Source: Prochloraceae cyanobacterium (GTDB lineage Bacteria > Cyanobacteriota > Cyanobacteriia > Cyanobacteriales > JASJDA01). Taken from it: a stretch of DNA of 53,716 bases. The stretch is from the NCBI GenBank assembly GCA_030065755.1, contig JASJDA010000011.1, positions 1 to 53,716 of the forward strand, in the 5' to 3' direction. The notes under the pieces were generated by a model, which was not told the origin of the DNA, did not search any database, and saw only the letters and a program-made list of their open reading frames with translations. Position numbers and translations under genes: made by a program. Numbering within the stretch: position 1 is the stretch's first letter; every line of letters begins with the position of its first letter. Positions 35,808 to 45,075 of this stretch are shown here, in pieces.

Positions 35808-36923
35808 CTAAAAATAAGATTGCAATTCTCCTCTTCTGCGAATATCTAAAGTCGCGCAGTGGAAAGCACCTCCAAAGGGTACGTAATTAATAAACGAACA
35901 AGGAATGGGTTCAAAACCCCAATCTTTAAATGCTTTAATTAGAGATTCTTGATTTTTTTCAACAACAACTCTTTTCTCGTCCAACATCAATACATTGAGA
36001 GCGATCCATTTACTGCACATGGAGGGAGTACCTTTAATTGGATCTGGTTCTGGGGGTATTAATACGTCCCAGGATTTAAACATTTTGGGGAGTTTATTCG
36101 GATCGATGTATTCGGGATTAATTAATAGCTTACCTGGTGCTAGGGGAACAAAAGTAGAATCGATGTGCATGGGAGTGGGACAGTCACTTTCAATTTCGTG
36201 AATTCTATATTCTTCACCTAAATGTCTCTGCAACCAAGTAATACCCAAACTATTAGTTACATTACTTTTAGTGACAAATAAATCTCGACCGCAACGAACG
36301 AAATCCGCCGCATCAAAAACAGGTTCAAATTCGTTAATTACATAACGAATTGGTTCTCCTTTTTGTGGTGGTTTGAACTTATATTCGTAGAGATCGTCAA
36401 GTAATTGCGGTTTCGGTGCGGAAGTCCACTTAGCTCCTTTGATAAAATACTCTTTAAATAGAGAACGATAGGCATCGGTTTCAAAATATCGCGATCGCCA
36501 AGGCATTGGCGTTTCAATAATTTCATCTCCGACAACTAAAAAACCATCCCGAGGACAAGCAGTACAAAACCCTTTAGACTTCCAGTTAGGGGTTTTATAT
36601 TGACGAGAACCTTCTATAATCTCCGGTCTTCTAACTACAACACCTTCAGCTTCGAGAATGTGAATAAATTCGTCAAGTTCTTGTTGAGCTTTGTCGATCA
36701 GAAATTGAGGATAGCCTCGTCCTGCAAAAAAACGGTATAGCCTAGCTGTTGTGGGGGGTATGTTATAGGTAACAGTAGGGTGATAGGGAGGAATTATTGC
36801 ACCTTCCAAACGACCCACGATAATTTCTTCGAGTGGATCCCATTCGTTATATGAATTAACTGGAGAAAGATCGGTTTTATCGGGATTTTTCTCTTCAGTT
36901 TTTGAGATTTCGGTTTCTGTCAT
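35808..36923 (-). CDS. Glycine/inosamine-type amidinotransferase (AGAT family)
   Basis: A 371-residue enzyme of the guanidino-group-modifying family, which moves an amidino group from arginine to an amine. The start region VNSYNEWDPLEEIIVGR, the FDAADFVRCGRD segment with the catalytic Asp near 204, PMHIDSTFVPL with H253, and PFGGAFHCATLD with nucleophile C356 supply the Asp-His-Cys triad. The His-Cys spacing (103) is close to the family norm. Related cyanobacterial enzymes include the toxin-pathway proteins CyrA and SxtG, but no toxin or PKS genes are in this window. The acceptor here is unknown and could be glycine. Confidence 0.88.
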   Translation of the reverse strand: MTETEISKTEEKNPDKTDLSPVNSYNEWDPLEEIIVGRLEGAIIPPYHPTVTYNIPPTTARLYRFFAGRGYPQFLIDKAQQELDEFIHILEAEGVVVRRPEIIEGSRQYKTPNWKSKGFCTACPRDGFLVVGDEIIETPMPWRSRYFETDAYRSLFKEYFIKGAKWTSAPKPQLLDDLYEYKFKPPQKGEPIRYVINEFEPVFDAADFVRCGRDLFVTKSNVTNSLGITWLQRHLGEEYRIHEIESDCPTPMHIDSTFVPLAPGKLLINPEYIDPNKLPKMFKSWDVLIPPEPDPIKGTPSMCSKWIALNVLMLDEKRVVVEKNQESLIKAFKDWGFEPIPCSFINYVPFGGAFHCATLDIRRRGELQSYF

Positions 36924-37009
36924 GAATTATTGCAGCGTTACAGATTCGAGGTCATCGGTTATTTTCCCACAACCCTTGGAGTTTTAGACACTACAAATAT
37001 TTCTTTTTT

Positions 37010-37160
37010 GAAGATGAGTAAGCTCACCCCGCGTTAAAACGACGGGGCTTTCGCACCCCATCAACGGAATGTTTCAGTAGCCCTGGATTAATCGGACAAG
37101 CCAAAGAATCCGAACCTCTAAGGAGGCTTACAACCCCTCCAAGAATAGACAAGACATTAC
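37010..37160 (-). ncRNA. Predicted omega-RNA / right end of the second tnpB element
   Basis: The 3' end of tnpB and the following bases fold as a C/G-rich hairpin (CCCCG...CGGGG) followed by TGAGCTTACT at the end. The segment is shared with the orphan copy at ~10135-10290. By analogy with characterised TnpB systems this is the guide-RNA scaffold, and the bases beyond ~37013 on the reverse strand would be the guide. Confidence 0.5.
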
Positions 37161-38223
37161 TTGCATTAAAATCTGCGTCACCATGCCAGCCACACTTATT
37201 ATTAGTACACTTAAATTTTTTACCAGCTCGCAAACCAATATTAAGGCAACAATGACAAGTCTGGCTGCTGTATCTTGGCGGGACTGGTACAACCTCAATC
37301 CCATGAATCAATCCTTTGTAATCAAGGAAGGTTCGCAGTTGATAAAACGCCCAAGTATTAGAACGTCTGCGTTCAGTCTTATTTCTGGGTTGTTGGTTGG
37401 TTCTTTCTCTAATCCCCGTCAAATCTTCAATAGCTATCAAGCTATTAGATTCTTTGGCATCAAGAATAATAGTTTTGCTAATAACGTGGTTAACATGGCA
37501 CTGAAATCTTCTCTCACTTCCCGACAGCCGTTTCAACAGTTGCCGACATCTTCTTCTGCTACTGCGCGTGCCTTTCGAGGATCTTTTTTGAAGAGAAGCG
37601 CGAACACGAGAATATTTGTCTCTAACTTCTCTAATTTCTTTGCCAGACCATTTTTTCCCGTCGGATGTTACTGCGAGATCGGTGCGACCAAAATCTACAC
37701 CGATAACATTACTCGAATCGATTGGTTCTGGCGCATCATCTTTGATTTGAATATGAATGTAGTACTTACCATCTCTATGCTTACAAAGCTGTGCCGAAGT
37801 AGGTTTTTTGCCTTTAAGCTTCCCTTTTTGATAGTTACCAACCACAATGGGGATATGCTCTCGACCACCTACCAAGGTTACCCTAACAGTCCAATCTTTC
37901 TCTCTAAAAGCAAATATCCTTGCATCATAATCAGCCGAAGTTGGTTTGAAATCTTTTACTGGCTTATTTTTATGTTTAGCAGTTTTACGATTCGCACCAA
38001 CTCTTGCACAAGCTCTGACAGCCAAATTAGCAGACAAATTGAACTTTTCTCTAATGGTCTGATAAACCATGTTTTGAATAGTCGTTTTGCTAGTTATATT
38101 TGGCTTGACATTTTGATTAGCATAGTTGCAAGCATTAGCAAACGCCTCCAAGGTAGACTCAATTTTTTGAGCCACTTCTTTAGAGGGGTTGAGTTTGCAA
38201 ACCAATGTCAGAACTTGTTTCAT
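37024..38223 (-). CDS. tnpB: RNA-guided endonuclease TnpB (second element)
   Basis: A 399-residue TnpB of a different subgroup from the 12.7-kb copy. Its RuvC motifs are GVDFGRTDLAV, AIEDLTGIRER and GDADFNASN. The zinc ribbon is CHCC...CTNNKC. A basic bridge helix (SSKGTRSSRRRCRQLLKRL) lies between. All key acidic residues are kept. On its strand TATAAT (38236-38231) ends only 7 nt before the ATG, suggesting a leaderless or nearly leaderless mRNA. No tnpA is present. The left end beyond the start holds two hairpins. Confidence 0.93.
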   Translation of the reverse strand: MKQVLTLVCKLNPSKEVAQKIESTLEAFANACNYANQNVKPNITSKTTIQNMVYQTIREKFNLSANLAVRACARVGANRKTAKHKNKPVKDFKPTSADYDARIFAFREKDWTVRVTLVGGREHIPIVVGNYQKGKLKGKKPTSAQLCKHRDGKYYIHIQIKDDAPEPIDSSNVIGVDFGRTDLAVTSDGKKWSGKEIREVRDKYSRVRASLQKRSSKGTRSSRRRCRQLLKRLSGSERRFQCHVNHVISKTIILDAKESNSLIAIEDLTGIRERTNQQPRNKTERRRSNTWAFYQLRTFLDYKGLIHGIEVVPVPPRYSSQTCHCCLNIGLRAGKKFKCTNNKCGWHGDADFNASNVLSILGGVVSLLRGSDSLACPINPGLLKHSVDGVRKPRRFNAG

Positions 38224-38345
38224 GCCTTAAATTATATCACCCATGACTATGACGGGGTAATTTATTACCCCGTGTCGCGTTTCCTCCGCCCTATGAATAG
38301 AGGCGGCTTCCACGCTCCTGTGAGGTTCTCGTGACGATCGACCGA
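38224..38345 (-). mobile_element. Left-end hairpins of the second tnpB element
   Basis: Upstream of tnpB lie ACGGGGTAA (38252-38260) / TTACCCCGT (38265-38273), a perfect 9-bp hairpin, and CCGCC (38286-38290) / GGCGG (38302-38306). Subterminal hairpins at the left end are the recognition sites of Y1 transposases in IS200/IS605 elements. The outer boundary, near 38340, is inferred. Confidence 0.5.
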
Positions 38346-38369
38346 AAAACGATCGCGACTCATCAGCAT

Positions 38370-39380
38370 TTATCGCAGTCCTAGCTTGATATATTTAAAA
38401 TTCGTTGGCCCTTTGTAGCCAGATACTTCTGCTAAACGATCGAGAGATTGAACCCCTTTATAGACTTGACCGTTAATTTCCCAGGTAGGGACTGACCGAA
38501 TTCCTTTTTGTTCGCACAGTTGGGGTTGCGGATCTTTTCCAGCAGAATTGCATTCTATATAATCGATCTTATCGAATGCTGCTTTGCCAAATAATTGTTT
38601 TTGCTCGTAACAGTGAGGACAATAGAAAGCCCCGTACTTTTTCGCACCAATTGCAGTTAGGTGCTTGGCTAATTCTATTTCAGCCTCGCCAGAGGTAGTA
38701 TTAATTTTCCAGCCATATGGCGCTTGGGGTTGACCTTCAGGTTCGGGAATAATGGTACGACCGCTTTGAGGATCGATCGCCACCTCAGCAGGATTGTCGC
38801 TTGCAGGAGTGACATTGATTTGAGAGTAGACTCCTAAAGTACCGACCAAAGTAACGATCGCTACCACAAAACCAGTAAAGAGTATCTGGCCTAAATCTTC
38901 CCAATCGCGACCAATTATGGTTAAAATTAACAGGCTCCAAGAGAATATAGCCGAACCGATACAATAGGGACAAAAAGCTTTAATCTCAGAAGCCAACACG
39001 TACATCAAATAGCTGCTGAATACTGCCATTGCCACTCCCCCTATCAGCAATAGCAACCAACTCCAATCTTCTAATTTTTTTCTTAATTTTTTGTTTTCTT
39101 CGGCATTAACTGCCAGAGGAACGAGGGCAAAACTTGCCATACTCGTATAAGCTAAGAATCCAAACAGAGTCAGAGGTAGGCCAAAAACAGTGGCATAAGC
39201 ACTAGAAAGAACGTCATTACAGCCAGCAGCACCAGATGCTGCCGCATTACAGACTACTTCAGAGCCTGTAAGTTTTTCTACCGTCAGATAAGCGGTTAGC
39301 AAGGCACCTAAAATAGCGATCGCGCCAATTATGGGGCGAGACCAACGATAAATCCAGGGTACAGAACGTCGCCGACGCAT
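38370..39380 (-). CDS. Vitamin K epoxide reductase-thioredoxin fusion protein
   Basis: A 336-residue membrane oxidoreductase that makes disulfides in exported or lumenal proteins, using phylloquinone or plastoquinone as electron acceptor. The VKOR part spans four or five membrane helices. It has the loop cysteines (VVCNAA and GCNDV), Ser/Tyr near VFGLPLTLFG and the active-site CPYC in AFCPYCIGSAIF. After a linker the thioredoxin-like domain carries FYCPHCYEQK and the cis-Pro motif SVPTWEI. This fusion is typical of cyanobacteria and plastids (LTO1). Confidence 0.94.
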   Translation of the reverse strand: MRRRRSVPWIYRWSRPIIGAIAILGALLTAYLTVEKLTGSEVVCNAAASGAAGCNDVLSSAYATVFGLPLTLFGFLAYTSMASFALVPLAVNAEENKKLRKKLEDWSWLLLLIGGVAMAVFSSYLMYVLASEIKAFCPYCIGSAIFSWSLLILTIIGRDWEDLGQILFTGFVVAIVTLVGTLGVYSQINVTPASDNPAEVAIDPQSGRTIIPEPEGQPQAPYGWKINTTSGEAEIELAKHLTAIGAKKYGAFYCPHCYEQKQLFGKAAFDKIDYIECNSAGKDPQPQLCEQKGIRSVPTWEINGQVYKGVQSLDRLAEVSGYKGPTNFKYIKLGLR

Positions 39381-39434
39381 AATTACTACACTTCAATAAA
39401 ATTACCTAAAAGCATCAGAGCTAAACGATTTCAA

Positions 39435-40283
39435 TCATAGCTTCAACTTTGAGGAGACCGATCGAGGTTTTGGGGATTTAGTGGTAAAACTTTGCCTTGC
39501 TACTTCAACAAAGTGAGATACTCGAATGGGATCGATAGTTTCTTTGATGTTGCCCCGTCGTTTGAGGGAACTAGCAACAATTACTCCATCAGCAGCTTGC
39601 ATCAGTTTAGAAACATTTTCCGTGTTAGCACCGCTACCGATAAAAACTGGGGTTCCTTTGGCTGCTGCACGGGCAATTTCCAAATCTTCAAGTGTTGGAG
39701 GACTCCCTGTTGCCCAACCTGAAAGAATTACTGCATCTGCTAAACCCCTCTCAATCGTATCCGAGACTGCCGCGATCAGATTGGGGGTTCCTAAAGGTCG
39801 AGCGTGCTTAACTAGAACGTCTGCTAAAATTGCTACGTTGCTATCTAATTCGCGACGATAGCGCAGCAATTGGCGGGCACATCCTTCAATTAAGCCCTGA
39901 TCTGTTGCCATTACCCCTGTCAAAACATTGACGCGGATAAATTTAGCCTTGACACAGGTAGCGATCGCCATGGCACTTTTGGCATCATTGCGCAAAACAT
40001 TAATCCCCACTGGCAACATCACCAGATTCACTATTCTATCCACAATAAGTGTCATGGCGCTAACCACTGCCGGATCTACCTCGTCTTTGACAAAGGGAAC
40101 GTCAAAGAAATTTTCGATTACGATCCCGTCTACTCCTCCTGCTGCTAATGCAGTTGCTTCTTGTTCTGCCCTTTCTGTTACAGCTTTTAAGCTACCTCCC
40201 CAGCCTGGAGATGTTGGCAAAGGTAACAGGTGAACCACGCCAATAATTGGATTTGATGTCTTGAAAATTTGATATAAGTCCAC
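39435..40283 (-). CDS. btpA: Photosystem I biogenesis protein BtpA
   Basis: A 282-residue TIM-barrel-like protein needed for stable photosystem I reaction-centre proteins in Synechocystis. The head IIGVVHLLPLPTSPGWGG is diagnostic of the family. GVDGIVIENFFDVPF, LPVGINVLRND, FIRVNVLTGVMATDQG, ADVLVKHARPLG and VIVASSLKRRG follow in the usual order. The start is GTG at 40283; the protein begins as expected for the family. No partner photosystem genes are adjacent. Confidence 0.94.
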   Translation of the reverse strand: MDLYQIFKTSNPIIGVVHLLPLPTSPGWGGSLKAVTERAEQEATALAAGGVDGIVIENFFDVPFVKDEVDPAVVSAMTLIVDRIVNLVMLPVGINVLRNDAKSAMAIATCVKAKFIRVNVLTGVMATDQGLIEGCARQLLRYRRELDSNVAILADVLVKHARPLGTPNLIAAVSDTIERGLADAVILSGWATGSPPTLEDLEIARAAAKGTPVFIGSGANTENVSKLMQAADGVIVASSLKRRGNIKETIDPIRVSHFVEVARQSFTTKSPKPRSVSSKLKL

Positions 40284-40682
40284 AGAATTTACCTAACCCA
40301 CTCCCAGAGGAAAATTAGACCGATCGAGACAGCCTTTTATAACCAATAATTTATCGACGTTTCCCACCGATAGGTTAACTATCCAAAGAAACTCTTGATT
40401 CCGCTTTTTTCCTAGCATTTCTAGCATCTGCCCTCTAGTGACGTCTCGTTCGCAATACAGATAAGTCTAGGAAACCAGGAAATAACTCGCAAAAGGCTTC
40501 CCTATAGAAATAAATTAAATTCATCATTCAATACCAAATTTTATCTGTGATGGGAACTCGTGCGCTAATAATTCAGATCTATTTTTATTGAACTTTTGCT
40601 CCATCCCACCCTCGATAGGTTAAAATTCTTTACAATAATATTTAAAATAGCCAACCATATTACAATAAGACATCCATTATGT
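40284..40682. other. Divergent btpA/rimO spacer, no gene
   Basis: This 399-nt spacer between divergent genes presumably holds both promoters. I see no tRNA, riboswitch-like fold or credible coding frame. The frame upstream of rimO is open from 40596 but the added residues are not family-like, so I treat that part as 5' untranslated. Confidence 0.4.
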
Positions 40683-41996
40683 ATGGGCAATAAGCCAACA
40701 ATTGCTATATCCCATTTAGGTTGCGATAAAAATCGCATTGACACAGAACATATGCTAGGCTTGTTAGTCAAAGCAGGCTATCAAGTAGATGCTAATGAAG
40801 AATTAGCCGACTATGTTATAGTAAACACCTGTAGTTTTATTCAAGAGGCAAGAGAAGAGTCAGTTCGTACCTTAGTAGAATTAGCCGAAGCTAATAAAAA
40901 AATTGTTATTTCAGGCTGCCTGGCTCAACACTTCCAAGAAAAACTACTAAAGGAATTGCCAGAAGCAGTGGCAGTAGTAGGAACTGGAGATTATCAAAAA
41001 ATTGTTGAAGTAATTGAACGAGTAGAAACAGGAGAGAGAGTCAAACAAATTAGCAACCAACCCACCTACATTGCCGACGAAACTATTCCTCGGTACAGGA
41101 CTACTACAGAAGCAGTAGCTTACTTGCGCGTAGCAGAAGGTTGCGACTATCGCTGTGCTTTTTGCATTATCCCTCACCTGCGAGGCTCGATGCGATCTCG
41201 TTCGATCGAATCCATAGTAGCTGAAGCCAAAGAACTAGCTTCCCAAGGAGTTCGAGAAATAATCCTAGTTTCTCAAATAACTACAAACTATGGAGTAGAT
41301 TTATATGGAGAACCCAAATTAGCTCAATTACTGCGGGAGTTAGGGAAAGTAGATATACCCTGGATTAGGATTCACTATGCTTACCCTACAGGATTAACCC
41401 CTGAAGTCTTAACAGCTATTCAAGAAACCCAAAACGTTCTACCATATTTAGATTTACCTTTACAGCATTCTCACCCAGAAATTTTGCACGCCATGAACCG
41501 ACCCTGGCAAGGGCGAGTAAATGATGCTATTATTGAACGGGTTAAAGACGCAATTCCAGGTGCAGTATTGCGGACTACATTTATAGTAGGTTTCCCTGGC
41601 GAGACAGAAGAACACTTTACACATTTACTAGAATTTGTCAAGAGGCACGAGTTCGATCGCGTAGGTGTTTTTACCTTCTCAAAAGAAGAAGGAACTCCAG
41701 CCTATATTCTGCCTAACCAAGTTCCACAAGCAGTGATGGAAGCGCGTCGGAATGTCTTGATGAAAGTACAGCAACCAATTGCCGCTCGCAAAAATCTTTC
41801 TTGTATCGGCAAAAAAGTTGATGTTTTAATTGAGCAAGAAAATCCTCAGACAGGCGAATTTATTGGTCGATCGGCAGGCTTTTCTCCAGACGTAGATGGA
41901 GTAGTTTACGTTAGGGGAGATGCAGCGCTTGGAACAATTGTGCCAGTAAAGATCGTTGATGCAGGGGTATACGATCTATACGGTCAAATTGCTTAG
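40683..41996 (+). CDS. rimO: Ribosomal protein S12 methylthiotransferase RimO
   Basis: A radical SAM enzyme that adds a methylthio group to an Asp of ribosomal protein S12. I use ATG 40683 ([20 protein letters not shown]) rather than the open frame from 40596, giving the normal 437 residues. The N-terminal MTTase domain has three cluster cysteines (HLGCDK, NTCSF, SGCLA). The radical SAM site is [30 protein letters not shown] and a C-terminal TRAM domain ([11 protein letters not shown]) complete it. Confidence 0.95.
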   Translation: MGNKPTIAISHLGCDKNRIDTEHMLGLLVKAGYQVDANEELADYVIVNTCSFIQEAREESVRTLVELAEANKKIVISGCLAQHFQEKLLKELPEAVAVVGTGDYQKIVEVIERVETGERVKQISNQPTYIADETIPRYRTTTEAVAYLRVAEGCDYRCAFCIIPHLRGSMRSRSIESIVAEAKELASQGVREIILVSQITTNYGVDLYGEPKLAQLLRELGKVDIPWIRIHYAYPTGLTPEVLTAIQETQNVLPYLDLPLQHSHPEILHAMNRPWQGRVNDAIIERVKDAIPGAVLRTTFIVGFPGETEEHFTHLLEFVKRHEFDRVGVFTFSKEEGTPAYILPNQVPQAVMEARRNVLMKVQQPIAARKNLSCIGKKVDVLIEQENPQTGEFIGRSAGFSPDVDGVVYVRGDAALGTIVPVKIVDAGVYDLYGQIA

Positions 41997-42052
41997 CCAA
42001 TAAACCGCAACTAGAGAAAGAGGATCGCGCATTAATATATGCTTATTTTGCG

Positions 42053-42082
42053 AATAACTCGAAGGTAAAAGAGCGAGTTATT
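42053..42082. promoter_or_regulatory. Hairpin between rimO and the RNA helicase gene
   Basis: AATAACTCG (42053-42061) and CGAGTTATT (42074-42082) are perfect 9-nt arms, 62 nt upstream of the helicase ATG. No T run follows directly. It could be a weak rimO terminator or a structured leader of the helicase mRNA. Confidence 0.4.
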
Positions 42083-42144
42083 AGCACGACATAGTGTAAG
42101 CTATTCTCTTTTTAAAAACAAAACCATAAAAAAACACAATCCTT

Positions 42145-43566
42145 ATGACAGTTTCTTTCAAAAGCCTAGGATTATCCGAAGACCTAGCCGAACAACTAGA
42201 GCAAATAGGCTTCGTTAATCCCACCAACATTCAAGTCCAAGCAATACCTGAACTTTTAGCAGGTAGAGATGTAGTAGGTCAATCTCAAACAGGAACGGGA
42301 AAAACAGCAGCCTTTTCCTTGCCAATTGTGGACAAAATCGATCGGCAAAACAAAGCAGTGCAAGCACTGATTTTAACTCCGACTAGGGAATTAGCCATGC
42401 AAGTGGCTGAAGCAGTAAAAGATTTTACCGCCAAGCAAAGGCTTTATATATTAACCGTTTGCGGCGGTCAGTCAATAGAAAGACAAATTCGCAGCCTACA
42501 ACGAGGAATTCACATTGTCGTAGGTACTCCAGGAAGGGTAATAGATTTACTAGAGCGCAAAGAACTAAAGTTAGATAACCTATCTTCGGTAGTCTTAGAC
42601 GAAGCCGACGAAATGCTCTCGATGGGTTTTATTGACGATGTCAAGAAGATCTTGAAAAAAACACCCAGCAACCGCCAGATAGCTTGTTTTTCTGCCACAA
42701 TGCCGAGAGAAATCCGAGATCTAATCGACCAATTTCTCAACTCTCCAGTGACAGTTAGCGTATCTCAGCCCAAAGCTGCACCAGCAAAAATAGACCAACA
42801 CGTTTATATGGTGCCTCGGGGTTGGGATAAAATTAAAGCATTACAACCGATTTTAGAGATAGAATCTCCAGAATCGGCGATTATCTTCGTTCGAACCAAA
42901 CGCACTGCAACCGAACTGACCAGTAAATTACAAGAGTCAGGTCAAAGCGTAGACGAGTATCACGGCAACCTCTCTCAAAGTCAAAGAGAACGCCTAGTAC
43001 AGCGCTTTAAAGAAGGCAAAATCAAAATGGTGGTGGCTACCGATATTGCGGCGCGAGGTCTGGATGTAGAGCATTTGAGCCACGTAGTTAATTACGATTT
43101 GCCAGATAATAGCGAAACTTACATACACCGTATCGGTCGCACGGGAAGAGCTGGAAAAACAGGAACGGCAATATCTTTAGTGCAGCCAGCAGAACGAAGA
43201 ATGTTGCGACAAATCGAGCGACGAGTGCGGCAAAACTTAAAAGTATCTAAAATTCCACCTCGCTCTCAAGTAGAAGCTAAGCGGCTTGCTAAGCTACAAG
43301 CAGAAGTGAAAGAGACCCTCTCTGGGGAAAGAATGGCTTCCTTCTTACCGATCGTGCGAGAATTAAGCGCCCAGTACGATCCCCAAGCGATCGCCGCTGC
43401 GGCTCTGCAGATGGTATACGATCGGAACTGTCCCAATTGGATGAAAACAGATTGGGAAGTTCCAGAGAGCAATCTAACTCCTAAGCCAGTTCTCAAACGC
43501 AAAAACAACCGCAACTCCCAGAAAAAAGTTCGGCATCACAAAGAAAAACTTGAGATGAAGTGGTAG
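42145..43566 (+). CDS. crhR: DEAD-box RNA helicase, CrhR-like
   Basis: A 473-residue ATP-dependent RNA helicase. All core motifs are present: the Q motif ([14 protein letters not shown]), AQTGTGKT-type [57 protein letters not shown] and [13 protein letters not shown]. The C-terminal extension ([22 protein letters not shown], basic tail) resembles the cyanobacterial cold/redox-induced CrhR and the DeaD group. The exact orthologue is likely but not proven. thrC starts 7 nt after its stop, so the two share an mRNA. Confidence 0.9.
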   Translation: MTVSFKSLGLSEDLAEQLEQIGFVNPTNIQVQAIPELLAGRDVVGQSQTGTGKTAAFSLPIVDKIDRQNKAVQALILTPTRELAMQVAEAVKDFTAKQRLYILTVCGGQSIERQIRSLQRGIHIVVGTPGRVIDLLERKELKLDNLSSVVLDEADEMLSMGFIDDVKKILKKTPSNRQIACFSATMPREIRDLIDQFLNSPVTVSVSQPKAAPAKIDQHVYMVPRGWDKIKALQPILEIESPESAIIFVRTKRTATELTSKLQESGQSVDEYHGNLSQSQRERLVQRFKEGKIKMVVATDIAARGLDVEHLSHVVNYDLPDNSETYIHRIGRTGRAGKTGTAISLVQPAERRMLRQIERRVRQNLKVSKIPPRSQVEAKRLAKLQAEVKETLSGERMASFLPIVRELSAQYDPQAIAAAALQMVYDRNCPNWMKTDWEVPESNLTPKPVLKRKNNRNSQKKVRHHKEKLEMKW

Positions 43567-43573
43567 TTTAATA

Positions 43574-44755
43574 ATGAAAACTATGAAGTCTGAAACAGAA
43601 GCATCTATGGTCGAGTCAAATCTAGCAAAGCAAAAACCAACAGATAGCCAAGAGTCAGACTTCAACAATCAACCCTCAAATAGTAGAAATTGGCAAGGTT
43701 TAATTGAGGTATATCGCCCTTATTTACCAGTAACTGAAGCTACTCCAGTAGTGACATTGCTGGAAGGCAATACACCTCTAATTCCAGCGCCATCTATTGC
43801 TAGCCAAATCGGTCGCCAAGTAAAAGTATTTGTTAAATACGACGGTCTCAACCCCACTGGAAGTTTTAAAGATCGGGGTATGACAATGGCGATATCTAAA
43901 GCCAAAGAAGCAGGGTCTCAAGCTGTAATATGTGCTAGTACTGGCAATACCTCAGCATCAGCAGCAGCCTACGCTCGTCGCGCCGGAATGCGAGCATTTG
44001 TAATAATACCTGACGGTTACGTAGCCTTGGGCAAATTAGCTCAGGCTTTAGTTTATGGTGCAGAAGTAATAGCCATTGAGGGTAATTTCGATCGAGCTTT
44101 GCAAATAGTAAGGGAAATATCGGAAAATTATCCCGTAACTTTGGTAAATTCGGTTAATCCTTACCGCTTAGAAGGCCAGAAAACAGGAGCTTTTGAGCTA
44201 GTAGATGTTTTAGGAAATGCTCCCGACTGGCTTTGCATTCCCGTAGGCAATGCAGGGAATATAACTGCATATTGGATGGGTTTTTGTCAATACCACCAGC
44301 AGCAAAAGTGCGATCGCCTGCCCAAGATGATGGGCTTTCAAGCTTCTGGATCTGCACCTTTAGTTAACGGTCAACCCGTACCCAATCCCGAAACGATCGC
44401 TACAGCTATTAGAATTGGCAATCCTGCTAGTTGGGAAAAGGCAGTAGCAGTCAAGGAAGCAAGTCTTGGAGAATTTAATTCCGTTACCGATGAAGAGATA
44501 TTAGAAGCATATCGGCTGTTAGCGTCCCACGAAGGAATTTTCTGCGAACCTGCTAGCGCTGCGTCTGTAGCTGGTTTGCTAAAAGTTAAAGAGCGAGTTC
44601 CTAGGGGCGCAACTGTAGTCTGTATATTGACGGGTAACGGGCTCAAAGATCCAGATTGTGCTGTTAACAATTGTAACAATACTGTTAAATCAAAAATTGC
44701 ACCCGATCTCTCAACAGTAGCCCAAGCTATGGGATTGTCCCGATCTAACAGCTAG
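43574..44755 (+). CDS. thrC: Threonine synthase
   Basis: A PLP enzyme converting O-phosphohomoserine to threonine. The 393-residue protein has an unconserved ~35-residue head, then [12 protein letters not shown], the PLP lysine K99 in [44 protein letters not shown], the phosphate-binding [11 protein letters not shown] and [13 protein letters not shown]. This short class is the usual one in cyanobacteria. It lies 7 nt after the RNA helicase gene and ends before a strong terminator. Because the head is unconserved, the internal Met codons are possible alternative starts. Confidence 0.95.
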   Translation: MKTMKSETEASMVESNLAKQKPTDSQESDFNNQPSNSRNWQGLIEVYRPYLPVTEATPVVTLLEGNTPLIPAPSIASQIGRQVKVFVKYDGLNPTGSFKDRGMTMAISKAKEAGSQAVICASTGNTSASAAAYARRAGMRAFVIIPDGYVALGKLAQALVYGAEVIAIEGNFDRALQIVREISENYPVTLVNSVNPYRLEGQKTGAFELVDVLGNAPDWLCIPVGNAGNITAYWMGFCQYHQQQKCDRLPKMMGFQASGSAPLVNGQPVPNPETIATAIRIGNPASWEKAVAVKEASLGEFNSVTDEEILEAYRLLASHEGIFCEPASAASVAGLLKVKERVPRGATVVCILTGNGLKDPDCAVNNCNNTVKSKIAPDLSTVAQAMGLSRSNS

Positions 44756-44787
44756 CTAAATATTTCAGAATTTCCAGAAGATGGATG

Positions 44788-44822
44788 GAGCGCGGTTTTT
44801 TTTAATACAAAAAACCGCGCTC
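44788..44822 (+). terminator. Terminator after thrC
   Basis: GAGCGCGGTTTTT (44788-44800) and AAAAACCGCGCTC (44810-44822) form a perfect 13-bp GC-capped stem 33 nt after the thrC stop. The T-rich arm lets it act as an intrinsic terminator. Confidence 0.75.
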
Positions 44823-45075
44823 GCTTTGAATGATTGTGAAAAAAGTCTAGTATATATAATATATTAAAAAAATATAATCAAAGTTAACTAAATATTTACT
44901 ATCTGTATCTCTCTTTTAATGCAGAACTTGTTTAATAGAAAACTTATTCTATGAGTAAGAACTCCTAGTCTAGAAAGGATAGGAGCACAGTTGATAATGA
45001 GAACATATTCAATCTCCTATCGATCGATCTATCCAACAGGAACCCAGCACAATTACTTCGAGAGTTTTTCCTTTA
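44823..45075. other. AT-rich leader region of the GAF receptor gene
   Basis: Very AT-rich, with TATATATAATATATT near 44850 and a short hairpin CTCCTA/TAGGAG (~44969-44992). No gene. It presumably carries the receptor gene's promoter. Confidence 0.35.

Noticed and set aside
35808-36923. Amidinotransferase as evidence for a cyanotoxin cluster
   Set aside because: No polyketide synthase, NRPS or tailoring genes flank it; neighbours are a broken phosphatase and a tnpB element.
37183-38334. Long plus-strand open frame (383 codons) opposite the second tnpB
   Set aside because: It is the complement of a clear TnpB with RuvC and zinc-ribbon motifs. Its translation has no domain and low-complexity Ser/Phe character.
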